Below are positions 16,231 through 24,497 of a stretch of 37,771 bases of DNA, piece by piece. Source of the stretch: CAZTAR01 sp043813895 (GTDB lineage Bacteria > Planctomycetota > Phycisphaerae > UBA1845 > UTPLA1); NCBI GenBank assembly GCA_043813895.1, contig JBDRKQ010000082.1:1-37771 (forward strand). Reading direction: 5' to 3'. Position 1 is the first letter of the stretch. The number at the start of each line of letters is the position of its first letter. The translations under genes were made by a program, and so were the position numbers. The notes below the pieces were generated by a model. It had not been told where the DNA came from and did not search any database. It saw only the letters and a program-made list of their open reading frames with translations.

Positions 16231-17667
16231 TCATAGTGGGTCACTCCGACCCTTCACGAGGTGGATGAGTAGCGAATTCGTCGCCCCGGGTTTCTCCAGT
16301 CGGGTGCCGGCCACCACGACGACCCTATCGCCCTCGGCGGCCAGCTGCTGGTCCAGCAGCATCCGGTCGACCTCCCCCAACATCGCCTGAACCTCGTCGG
16401 TGTGCGTCAGGTGAACCGGGACGACTCCGTAGTACAGCGCCATCCTCCGGCACACCCGCCCGTCCGGCGACAGGCCGATCACGGGACGGTCGAGTCGACA
16501 CTTGCTCAGGAGCCTGGTCGTCTTTCCCGTTCCGGTCCAGACGGCAACGAGTTTCGCGTCTAACTCGCGAGCCAGGAGGCTGGCGCCGTGTGCCACCGCC
16601 GTCGTCACGCGGCGTATCGTCAAAGAGGCGTCCATGCGAGGCGCGATCCCACTTGCGTCCAAATACGCTTCCGTCCGCTCGGCAATCCTGTTCATCATCT
16701 TGACGCTCTGGACAGGATAGGCTCCGACGGACGTCTCCGCACTGAGCATGACGCAGTCCGCCGAGTCCAGAATCGCGTTCGCCACGTCGCTGACTTCCGC
16801 GCGCGTCGCGGTCGGCCGATCGACCATCGACTGGAGCATCTGCGTCGCGACGATCACGGGCTTGCCGGTCTGCTGGCATTTTCGCGTGATCTCCTTTTGC
16901 ACAAGCGGGACCTCGGCAAGCTCCATCTCCACGCCAAGATCGCCCCGTGCCACCAACACGACGTCCGTCGCCTCGATGATCGCATCCAGATCGGCGACCG
17001 CCTGCGGCGTCTCGATCTTGGCGACAACTTCACAGGTATCCTCGGAAAGCGGTAGCAAGGAACGCAACGTCATCAAGTCCGTGGCGCTGCGGACGAACGA
17101 CAATGCGACGTACTCCATGCCCCGATCCAACGCCCAGGCAAGATCCCGCCGGTCCTTCTCCGTCAACGCAGGCATTTGCAGAGTGCTGTCCGGCAGATTC
17201 ACGCCCTTTCGCGTTCCGATCGAACCGCCTACTTCACAGACCAGCCGGAGCCGATCGGGAAGGGCCTCCCGCACACGCAGCCGCACGGAGCCGTCGTCGA
17301 TCAGCACGCGCTCTCCGACGCCCACCTCCCGCGCCAACTCCGGGCGGTTTGTCGAAATCCGATGCGCATTGCCCTCGACGTGCCCACTGACCAGATCGAT
17401 CTCGTCGCCGGGCGCGATCTCGATCGAGCCGCCGCCAACCGGATCGACGCGGATCTTCGGGCCGCACAAGTCCGCCATGACGGCCGTCGTCGCGCCGCGC
17501 TCCACCGAGACGCGGCGGATGTGCTCCAACGTCCGGCCGTGCCAATCGAGTGTGCCGTGTGAGAAGTTCAGCCGGAACACGTCCACGCCCGCGTCGATCA
17601 ACTCGCCGATGCGCTCCGGCGACTCGGAGGCCGGCCCGACAGTCGCAATGATCTTCGTGCGAATCAT
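16231..17667 (-). CDS. pyk: Pyruvate kinase
   Basis: Pyruvate kinase transfers phosphate from phosphoenolpyruvate to ADP in the last step of glycolysis. The ATG at 17667 gives 478 residues beginning MIRTKIIATVGPAS, exactly the family's N-terminus; an upstream start would add an unlikely Arg-rich leader. Motifs are FRLNFSHG, the B-domain start DLCGPKIRV, the metal/substrate motif VAKIETPQAVADLD, ARGDLGVEM, and ATQMLQSM with PTRAEVSDVANAILDSAD. The C-terminal allosteric-type domain carries VWTGTGKTTRLLSKCR. It is full length with all key residues. It lies 82 bases downstream of apgM in the same direction, so two of the three enzymes from 3-phosphoglycerate to pyruvate are neighbours; enolase is missing here. 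Confidence 0.96.
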   Translation of the reverse strand: MIRTKIIATVGPASESPERIGELIDAGVDVFRLNFSHGTLDWHGRTLEHIRRVSVERGATTAVMADLCGPKIRVDPVGGGSIEIAPGDEIDLVSGHVEGNAHRISTNRPELAREVGVGERVLIDDGSVRLRVREALPDRLRLVCEVGGSIGTRKGVNLPDSTLQMPALTEKDRRDLAWALDRGMEYVALSFVRSATDLMTLRSLLPLSEDTCEVVAKIETPQAVADLDAIIEATDVVLVARGDLGVEMELAEVPLVQKEITRKCQQTGKPVIVATQMLQSMVDRPTATRAEVSDVANAILDSADCVMLSAETSVGAYPVQSVKMMNRIAERTEAYLDASGIAPRMDASLTIRRVTTAVAHGASLLARELDAKLVAVWTGTGKTTRLLSKCRLDRPVIGLSPDGRVCRRMALYYGVVPVHLTHTDEVQAMLGEVDRMLLDQQLAAEGDRVVVVAGTRLEKPGATNSLLIHLVKGRSDPL

Positions 17668-17749
17668 CTCGCCGTGACGTCTCCGTCCGCCCGTCCGTCG
17701 TTGTGCGCGTCCACCGCTCCATATGGCCGCCACGATGGACCGATGTGAT

Positions 17750-18946
17750 CTACCGCCGCAGGAAGAACTCCATCAACTCATGCCCGCGATCGATTTGGAA
17801 GTCGCTCTCTGCCCCGACGCGTTCACTGAAGCGATCGCAGGCGACGACGCGCGACACGCCCGTCCCCGCAATGCAGAACGGAACCGGCGCGGCCGTGTGT
17901 GTCTTTTTTTCAACCGGTGTCGGATGGTCCGGAGAAACCAGGATGCGCCAGTCCGCGTGCGCGCGGAGTTTCTCCAGCACCGGGCCGACAATGTGCTCGT
18001 CGATCTTCTCCAACGCCTCAATCTTCGAGGATACATCTCCCATGTGCCCCGCCTCATCCGGGGCTTCAATGTGGACGGTGACGAGATCGAACTCGTCGAT
18101 GGCTTCCACGGCGGCCCGGCCTTTCGCCGCGTAATCCGTATCGAGAAAACCCGTCGCCCCCGGCACCTCGATGATGGGCCAGCCGAGCAGCTTTCCCAGG
18201 CCGCGGATCAGGTCGACTGCGGCGATCACGCACCCCCGCACGCCGAACCGCTGCCTGAAACGCCGCATGATCGGGACCCTGCCCTGGCCCCACAGCCAGA
18301 TATCCGTTGCGGGCAGCTCGCCCAGGTCCCGTCGAACATGGTTCACGTCGTGGTCGATCATGACAGCGTGTGCCCGCTCCATGATCTCCCGGATGCGCTT
18401 CGCGTCCTTGCCTTTCGGCAGGTACTCCGCCACCGATTCCTGAGGAATGTCGTGCGGCGGCATGCACGAGACGTCGAGTGCCGTCTCGTCCCCGATCACG
18501 AGCAGGTTGCGGTACGACATGCCGACGTAAAACCGTAAGTCCTCCGATCCGAGCGCCTCGTTCAAGGCCGCTATGAGCTGCTCCCCCTCGGCCGATTGAA
18601 TGTGCCCGGCCGTGAAGTCCGTCATTTCCCCGTTCGTGATGTTCACCAGGTTGCACCGGTATACGATGTCTTCCGGCTTGAGCGGGATGTTCCGGGCCAC
18701 GGCCTCAATGGGTGCCCGGCCGCTGTAGTGCGCGCGGACGTCGTAGCCCAGGAGTGACATGGTCGCCACGTCGCTGCCCGGCACCCAATCCTTTGGAACG
18801 GTTCGCACCGTGCCCACGCGTCCCGATTCGGCGATCGAATCCATATAGGGAATGTTCGCGGCCTCAAGCGGCGTTTGGCCCCCCAGCGCAGCCACAGGCT
18901 CATCCGCCGCGCCGTCTGGAAGGATGATCGCGTACTTCGTGTTCAC
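17750..18946 (-). CDS. apgM: Cofactor-independent phosphoglycerate mutase, archaeal type (ApgM)
   Basis: ApgM interconverts 3- and 2-phosphoglycerate without 2,3-bisphosphoglycerate and belongs to the alkaline-phosphatase superfamily. Metal and serine-site motifs are visible: LPDGAADEP near the start, GSDVATMSLLGYD with the phospho-acceptor serine region, HIEAPDEAGHMGD, and SPDHPTPVEKKTHTAAPVPF. The ~398-residue length suits the archaeal-type family and not the 510-residue GpmI. I take the GTG at 18946 (MNTKYAIILPDG) because AAGGAG lies about 11 bases upstream; a TTG at 18955 is possible. Stop-to-start spacing to selA is 22 bases, so it is probably co-transcribed with selB and selA. Confidence 0.92.
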   Translation of the reverse strand: MNTKYAIILPDGAADEPVAALGGQTPLEAANIPYMDSIAESGRVGTVRTVPKDWVPGSDVATMSLLGYDVRAHYSGRAPIEAVARNIPLKPEDIVYRCNLVNITNGEMTDFTAGHIQSAEGEQLIAALNEALGSEDLRFYVGMSYRNLLVIGDETALDVSCMPPHDIPQESVAEYLPKGKDAKRIREIMERAHAVMIDHDVNHVRRDLGELPATDIWLWGQGRVPIMRRFRQRFGVRGCVIAAVDLIRGLGKLLGWPIIEVPGATGFLDTDYAAKGRAAVEAIDEFDLVTVHIEAPDEAGHMGDVSSKIEALEKIDEHIVGPVLEKLRAHADWRILVSPDHPTPVEKKTHTAAPVPFCIAGTGVSRVVACDRFSERVGAESDFQIDRGHELMEFFLRR

Positions 18947-18968
18947 GAATACCAACTCTCCTTGTGGA

Positions 18969-20375
18969 TTATTCCTCGCGCACCGCCGAGACTGCAGAGA
19001 CGAGTTCCGCGTATTGGCGTTCAGCGAGTGTTCGCAGGTCGAACAGGATCGCCCCCTCGCGAATGCGCGGCAGCACAGCGGGCTCTCCCAGTCGCAGGCG
19101 CCTTGTCAGCTCGTCCGGCTTTGCGCCACACGCCGGTCGCCAACGAACAACGGCGGTCGGGAACGGCCAGGCGGGGAGCGAACCTCCGCCGGCGAAACTC
19201 TCGTCCTCGTCGACCTCGAACGATTCATCCGGCATCGCCGCACTCAGCAACGAAGCCAACTTCTCGGCGCGGGCCCTCAGTGATTTGGGCGATTCCGACA
19301 AACTCGCTAGAATCGGAATCTCCCGCTTCGCCGACTCCGGCGACAGGTACGATTCTACGGTCGCTTCCAGGGCGGCGATTGTCAACTTGTCGATCCGCAA
19401 CGCACGGGCCATCGGATCTTGCCGAAGCCGGTCGATCGCGTCGCGATTTCCCAACAGTATCCCCGCCTGCGGGCCGCCCAACAGCTTGTCTCCACTGAAC
19501 GACACCAAGTCCGCCCCGTCGCGCAGGCTCGCAACAACTGTCGGCTCGTTCGCGGCTTGCCATAGAGCGTCATCCAGGATCGCGCCGCTGCCCAAATCAT
19601 CAAACATCGGCAGGCCATGCGCGTGCGCAAGCCGGACAAGCTCCTTCGTATCGGGTGATTCCGAGAAGCCCACCACGCGGTAGTTGCTCGTATGGACGTG
19701 CATCAACATGGCGGTGGCGTCGCAGATCGCCGCCTCGTAATCTCGAAGGTGCGTCTTGTTCGTCGTTCCGACTTCGCGCAGCTTCGCCCCGCCGCCGATC
19801 ATCACTTCCGGCAGACGGTACGAACCGCCGATCTCGATCAACTGCCCGCGAGAGACAATGACCTCCTTCCCGCGGGCCATCGCGTGAAGCACGAGCATCG
19901 TCGCCGCGGCGTTGTTGTTGACGACGAAGGCCGCCTCCGCGCCCGTTAGCCGACAGAGAAGGCTTTCGGCGTACTGGCCGCGCTTGCCGCGCTTGGCACT
20001 GTCGAGCACGATCTCCAGGTTGCAATACCCGCGAGCGATCGTTGCCATCCGCTCCGCCGCGGCATCCGACAAGACGCTGCGGCCCAGGCCGGTGTGCAGA
20101 ATCACGCCGGTGGCGTTCACCACTCGCCGCAAGCGGTTCGCCCGTTGCGATAGGATGATCTCATTCGCCAGCGACAGCAACGCGTCCACATCGCACGCAG
20201 CCACCGACTTCTCGCCGTGTTGCAAGTGATCGCGAACGCGCGACACGGCCGCTCGCAAGGCCTCGGTGACTTCCGAAACCGGAAGGCCGCCCAAGGCCTC
20301 ATGCGTTTCCGCGGCTTTCAGCAAGGCCGTTATCGAAGGAATTCGCGACAGCCCCGGCTCGGAGGTCTCGCTCAT
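18969..20375 (-). CDS. selA: L-seryl-tRNA(Sec) selenium transferase SelA
   Basis: SelA is a PLP enzyme that converts seryl-tRNA(Sec) into selenocysteyl-tRNA(Sec) using selenophosphate. The 468 residues match the E. coli length (463). Motifs are NATGVILHTGLGRSVL (about 87-102), the GAEAAFVVNNNAAA segment, EVGTTNKTHLRDY (201-213), and the PLP lysine in FSGDKLLGGPQAG (K297). Its ATG overlaps the selB stop by four bases (ATGA at 20372-20375), showing translational coupling. This means the organism inserts selenocysteine at UGA, yet no selC tRNA, selD or selenoprotein gene is visible in this window. Confidence 0.96.
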   Translation of the reverse strand: MSETSEPGLSRIPSITALLKAAETHEALGGLPVSEVTEALRAAVSRVRDHLQHGEKSVAACDVDALLSLANEIILSQRANRLRRVVNATGVILHTGLGRSVLSDAAAERMATIARGYCNLEIVLDSAKRGKRGQYAESLLCRLTGAEAAFVVNNNAAATMLVLHAMARGKEVIVSRGQLIEIGGSYRLPEVMIGGGAKLREVGTTNKTHLRDYEAAICDATAMLMHVHTSNYRVVGFSESPDTKELVRLAHAHGLPMFDDLGSGAILDDALWQAANEPTVVASLRDGADLVSFSGDKLLGGPQAGILLGNRDAIDRLRQDPMARALRIDKLTIAALEATVESYLSPESAKREIPILASLSESPKSLRARAEKLASLLSAAMPDESFEVDEDESFAGGGSLPAWPFPTAVVRWRPACGAKPDELTRRLRLGEPAVLPRIREGAILFDLRTLAERQYAELVSAVSAVREE

Positions 20376-22342
20376 TTGTCGCCCTCCACCAAGACACGCT
20401 CATCGCCCACGCGCTTTGTGAACTGCACACGGTCCAGGTATTCGAGCAACGGCTGCACCACGCGGCGGCTCAGCTTCAACTCGTCGCGCACCTCGGCCAG
20501 CTTGAACGGCCGACTCCGCCCGAGCTTCCGCACCGTCTCCTTCGCCGCCGCTACTGCCTGCGTCGAGATATAGCGACCGGGGGCGAAAGGCGCCAACCGG
20601 GGCTCGCACTTTGCCAAGTCCTCGAGCATCTTCGATCGCTGCTTCGACAGACCCGCTGTCGACTTCAGCTTCGTCCAGACCGGAGGATCGAACGCGGCCG
20701 TCTCAATCTCGGTGATGAGCTTCTGCAGCAGTGCCGCATCCTCCGGCGATAACGCCGTTCGGAACTCGTGGTGCGCGATGTACGGCCCCTGCCTTACCAC
20801 CTGCCCCGCCGTTTCCAATTGCGTGAGAATCGGCTTGCCGCAACCCGGCGCGCTTCGCTTTTCAATCCAGCCGATCAAGCGGTCCCGCAGCGCACCAGGC
20901 TCCGTCGGATTCTGTTCATGATGCCGCTCAAGGAAAGCGAGCGTTCGAGACTGGATGGCCTCCACCGTTGCCCGATGGACTTCCAGCGATCCCAGCACCG
21001 TCAGTCGCTCGCCGTCCCTGAGCTGCCCCATCAGACCCTGTATCTTCTCCGGTTCGATCCCGGTTTCACATGCCAGACGCATGGCACTCCGAGATGCAAA
21101 ACCCCCATACCTGATGGCCTCCTCGAAACGGGCAAACGCATCGGTTGATTCCGCCTGAACCAGCGCTTCATACTCCTCGCGCCGGCTGGGTCGGATCCTC
21201 CGCGACACAGGCCTAACGACCCGGCCGCCGCCGATCGTCGACTGTGCCGATTCCGTGCGGATAACGAACCGCTGCCCGAATGCCGAAACCACGGGCTCGC
21301 GGAACTGCAATTGCACCGGCGCGTCGCCGCCAGGCTCGATTTCCGAGCCGCCCACGACGACGATGGACGCCAGAACGTCCGCCGTGCCGATCGACACGCG
21401 GACGCGACTCCGCGTGGCCAAAGGCTTCTCACGGCGCGGCAGGATACGGACCCTCGCGTCGACGTAGCGACATGGAGTCAGGTATCCCGGCGTAGCCAGT
21501 TCCATGCCATGAAGAATGCCCTCGCGCTCGATGCCCGTGAGGTTCAACGCCGCCCGCTGGCTCGCGCCCACGCCGCGCACCGCCTCACCGTGGGTTTGAA
21601 CTTCGCGGACCTTGCTCGTGAGCCCCCCGGGTTGCAGTTCAAGTGTTACCCCCGATTCGACCCGGCCTGCCAGCACCGAACCGGTCACCACCGTCCCGCG
21701 ACCTCGGATCGTGAAGACCCGGTCGATGGCGAGGCGAAACACCGCGCTCGATCGTCGCGGCGGCAACGCATCCATGAGCGACCCGATCTCAGCCTTGACC
21801 TCGTCGAGGCCCTGACCGCTCTTGGCGGAAGTCGGGATGATCGCCCAGGATTCGAGCATCGTCCCCTTCACGAGCGTCGCGATTCCCTGGCGTACCGACG
21901 CGACTTGCTCTGCGGACACCAGGTCCGCCTTGTTGATTGCGATGAGCCCGGTCTGCAAGCCCAGGAGATCCAGGATCTCCACGTGTTCGCGCGTCTGCGG
22001 CATCACGCCGTCGTCCGCCGCGACAACCAGCATCCCGAGGTCTATTCCCGTTGCCCCGGCCACCATTGTCCGCACGAAACGTTCGTGCCCCGGAACATCG
22101 ACGATTCCCACACATCGCGGCGCCGCGTCGGCTGTCTCGCCGGGCAATTGCATCTGGGCGAAACCCAACACGATGGTCATTCCGCGGGTCTTTTCTTCCG
22201 CCAGCCGGTCAGGGTCCGTACCCGTCAAGGCCAGCACGAGGGCGGACTTGCCGTGGTCGATGTGGCCGGCCGTGCCGAGGATGCAGTTGCGCCGAACGCC
22301 GCCGGCTGTTCGTGAATCCGTCTGATTCTCGTTCCTGGCCAT
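20372..22342 (-). CDS. selB: Selenocysteine-specific elongation factor SelB
   Basis: SelB is an EF-Tu-like GTPase that brings Sec-tRNA to the ribosome at UGA codons followed by a SECIS hairpin. The GTPase domain has GTAGHIDHGKSAL, RGMTIVLGF, DVPGHERFV and INKADLV. EF-Tu-like beta domains follow (VFTIRGRGTVVTGSV; PVQLQFREPV). The C-terminal third is a series of winged-helix modules that bind SECIS RNA, ending with KLAEVRDELKLSRRVVQPLL. I use the ATG at 22342 (656 residues); a GTG at 22348 adds two residues, and neither has a clear ribosome-binding site. It is slightly longer than E. coli SelB (614) and heads the selB-selA-apgM-pyk run. Confidence 0.96.
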   Translation of the reverse strand: MARNENQTDSRTAGGVRRNCILGTAGHIDHGKSALVLALTGTDPDRLAEEKTRGMTIVLGFAQMQLPGETADAAPRCVGIVDVPGHERFVRTMVAGATGIDLGMLVVAADDGVMPQTREHVEILDLLGLQTGLIAINKADLVSAEQVASVRQGIATLVKGTMLESWAIIPTSAKSGQGLDEVKAEIGSLMDALPPRRSSAVFRLAIDRVFTIRGRGTVVTGSVLAGRVESGVTLELQPGGLTSKVREVQTHGEAVRGVGASQRAALNLTGIEREGILHGMELATPGYLTPCRYVDARVRILPRREKPLATRSRVRVSIGTADVLASIVVVGGSEIEPGGDAPVQLQFREPVVSAFGQRFVIRTESAQSTIGGGRVVRPVSRRIRPSRREEYEALVQAESTDAFARFEEAIRYGGFASRSAMRLACETGIEPEKIQGLMGQLRDGERLTVLGSLEVHRATVEAIQSRTLAFLERHHEQNPTEPGALRDRLIGWIEKRSAPGCGKPILTQLETAGQVVRQGPYIAHHEFRTALSPEDAALLQKLITEIETAAFDPPVWTKLKSTAGLSKQRSKMLEDLAKCEPRLAPFAPGRYISTQAVAAAKETVRKLGRSRPFKLAEVRDELKLSRRVVQPLLEYLDRVQFTKRVGDERVLVEGDK

Positions 22343-22686
22343 ATCCACATTCTAACGCGGGTTCACATATGCCGACAGGCCGGCGGTCGAGGTCTACCGC
22401 ACGGGCTCCACACTTTGACGAATCGGCTTTCCAGTCATATCATGCGGCGCATTGACAGCCCATGCGATTCACGGGCGGTGGCCGTCGCGGGCCGATGCGC
22501 CCCTGGCCTCCGCCGGTGGGGAAGAGTCTTTTGCAAAGAGCAGCGGCTCGGAATTCTCTTCCGACCGATCATGCTCTTTGCACTCCTTGGACCGGCACCA
22601 AAGACGGCGGTTCTTGCGGTTCAAGACCCCGCCCCTGATCCGGTGTTTGTCCTTTTGCCACGGGCTGCTTCCGGAGACTCCTCGGC
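22343..22686. other. Divergent intergenic region between selB and the TPR gene
   Basis: About 340 bases must hold promoters for both directions, but I see no strong -35/-10 pair and no tRNA-like fold (selC was looked for here). A 91-codon frame ending in ATGA overlap with the next gene is discussed under rejected items. Confidence 0.45.
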
Positions 22687-23829
22687 ATGAACCCCCGTTG
22701 GTTCATCCCGCTGTTCTTGTTGGGCTTCGTCATTCTCGTCGCGGGCCTCTCGATGTACCTCACCAGCGGCGAGCCCCTGCCGCGGCGCGACATTGCCGCT
22801 TTTCGTTCGAGATCGACACACACCACCCGAGTCAGCCCGCGCGAGCGCGATGGACGCGTAGTGCGCGGCAAGCTCGATCGTTCAGGCGACACCGCGTCTT
22901 CGTCCGCGCGCGAAAATCGCTACGATGTTCGCCGCATCGACAGGCGAAGGCGTGGCGTGCCCTTGCGGATGCTGGCCGAGCGGCTTGCCAACGGTCTGGA
23001 CAATGGGGCTGTGCGATTCCGCAGCAACCTGGCGGATACCGCGACGGTTCAGTATCTCGCCGGTATCGTTGAGATGTACTGCGGAAAGCAGCTTGCCGCC
23101 ATTGATCGGTTCGACCGGATACTCGATCGCCGGCCAAACAACACAGCAGCGCTCGCGGCCAAGGCCGGCGCGATGATCTCAGTCGGACGGTTTGAAGATG
23201 CCGCGCGGACGTACCGCCGCCTGCTCGACGTTCAGCCCAACGATGCCGCCGCGCGATACAACTACGGCGTCCTGCTGTGCAGGCAATCCCGATTCGGCGA
23301 GGCCGCCGACCAGTTTCGCGCCTTGATCCACCTGGACCCCGACCACGCGGCAGGCCTGTACAACCTCGCCTCGCTCGCACAACGCGCTGGCGCGCTTGGT
23401 GAGGCACGTGAGGCGTGGGAGGCCTACACGCGGCTCCGGCCGTACAGCGCTGCCGGCTGGTACAACCTGGGCGTGGTGTGGATGGACTACGATCAACCGC
23501 TCGATGCCGCCTGGTGCTTCAGGCAGGCTGTCCGCCTCAATCCCGGCGACGCCCCGACGTGGCTGAACCTCGGCATCGCCTATGCTGCCGCGGACCACCT
23601 TTACGCGGCGTTGGATGCCGTCAACACGGCGGACGACCTGTCGCCCTGCGACCCGATGATCCTCCGGCAACTGGCCAAGTTGCACATCGCCCTCGCCGCC
23701 CTGTCCACCGAAGCCGACGAGGCACACCGCCTCGCGGCGTCGCGAATCCGCGAGCAGATAGCGTCGCTGGAAAGTGCCGGCAATGAGGAGCAGACTGCCG
23801 TTGTCGGCGTGAGGACGGATGGGGAATAG
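22687..23829 (+). CDS. Membrane-anchored TPR protein
   Basis: The 380-residue protein has an uncleaved-looking N-terminal membrane helix (about 5-27, WFIPLFLLGFVILVAGLSMYL) and then an Arg-rich stretch of low complexity. From about residue 115 to 340 it is built of six or so TPR units. Clear ones include TAALAAKAGAMISVGRFEDA, AAARYNYGVLLCRQSRFGEA, AGLYNLASLAQRAGALGEAR and TWLNLGIAYAAADHLYAALD. TPRs bind partner proteins, and the orientation predicts the repeats outside the cytoplasmic membrane. It has no enzyme motif. ndk begins about 147 bases downstream on the same strand. Planctomycetes carry many such TPR proteins, and a specific role cannot be given. Confidence 0.85.
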   Translation: MNPRWFIPLFLLGFVILVAGLSMYLTSGEPLPRRDIAAFRSRSTHTTRVSPRERDGRVVRGKLDRSGDTASSSARENRYDVRRIDRRRRGVPLRMLAERLANGLDNGAVRFRSNLADTATVQYLAGIVEMYCGKQLAAIDRFDRILDRRPNNTAALAAKAGAMISVGRFEDAARTYRRLLDVQPNDAAARYNYGVLLCRQSRFGEAADQFRALIHLDPDHAAGLYNLASLAQRAGALGEAREAWEAYTRLRPYSAAGWYNLGVVWMDYDQPLDAAWCFRQAVRLNPGDAPTWLNLGIAYAAADHLYAALDAVNTADDLSPCDPMILRQLAKLHIALAALSTEADEAHRLAASRIREQIASLESAGNEEQTAVVGVRTDGE

Positions 23830-23976
23830 GAAGTTGCTCGCACCATCCGTGGCGGATCATCATCGGGCGTTCGAGCTTCATGAGTGTGCCTGGTCGCTTC
23901 CACTTCTCCCCACCAATTGTTACACTGGCTGCCTCTGGAATCGGAATCAACAACGCAGAATCAGAGGAATCACACT

Positions 23977-24447
23977 GTGGAGAAGACGCTCATCATTCTC
24001 AAGCCAGACACGCTTCAACGCGGTCTTGCCGGCCGGATCATCAGTCGATTCGAGGACAAGGGGTTTCATATCCTCGCGCTCAAGGCCATGAGCGTCTCTC
24101 GCGATCTTGCCGAGAAGCACTACGCCGTCCACAGAGGCAAGCCCTTTTACGACCGGCTCATCCAGTACATCACCAGCAGCCCGGTCGTCGTCATGGTCCT
24201 CCAGGCGAACAACGCGATCGCCGTCGCTCGTAAGTTGATGGGCGCGACGTTCGGTTCCAATGCCGAGCCCGGCACGATCCGTGGCGACTTCGGCCTGTCG
24301 AACAGCTTCAACCTCATCCACGGCTCAGACTCGCCCGAGGCCGCCGAGACCGAGATCGCTCTCTACTTCAAGCGAGAGGATCTGCTGGACTACGAGCGGG
24401 GCGCCGACTGCTGGACGTATGACTGCTCAGGCGGAACGCCGGAGTGA
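23977..24447 (+). CDS. ndk: Nucleoside diphosphate kinase
   Basis: Ndk equilibrates nucleoside di- and triphosphates by a phospho-histidine ping-pong mechanism. The GTG at 23977 (156 residues, start read as MEKTLIILKPD) has AGAGGA eight bases upstream and gives the family's canonical N-terminus; the longer frame from 23884 would add an unrelated leader. Motifs are KPDTLQRGLAGRIISRFEDKG, the kinase loop GATFGSNAEPGTIRGDFG, and the active-site NLIHGSDSPEAAETEIALYF with its catalytic histidine. It is about ten residues longer than typical bacterial Ndk at the C-terminus (DCWTYDCSGGTPE). Confidence 0.95.
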   Translation: MEKTLIILKPDTLQRGLAGRIISRFEDKGFHILALKAMSVSRDLAEKHYAVHRGKPFYDRLIQYITSSPVVVMVLQANNAIAVARKLMGATFGSNAEPGTIRGDFGLSNSFNLIHGSDSPEAAETEIALYFKREDLLDYERGADCWTYDCSGGTPE

Positions 24448-24497
24448 CCGGTACGTGCTGCCGTCTCCGTCGTCGCCACCTTCTTTGCGCGGTAGGG

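Noticed and set aside
22343..22450. Possible selC tRNA upstream of selB
   Set aside because: A GGGTTCA stretch suggested a T-arm, but there is no acceptor stem or anticodon arm around it.
22415..22690. A 91-codon frame ending in an ATGA overlap with the TPR gene
   Set aside because: The coupling looks suggestive, but the product has no signal, helix or family pattern and no good start, so I do not call it a gene.
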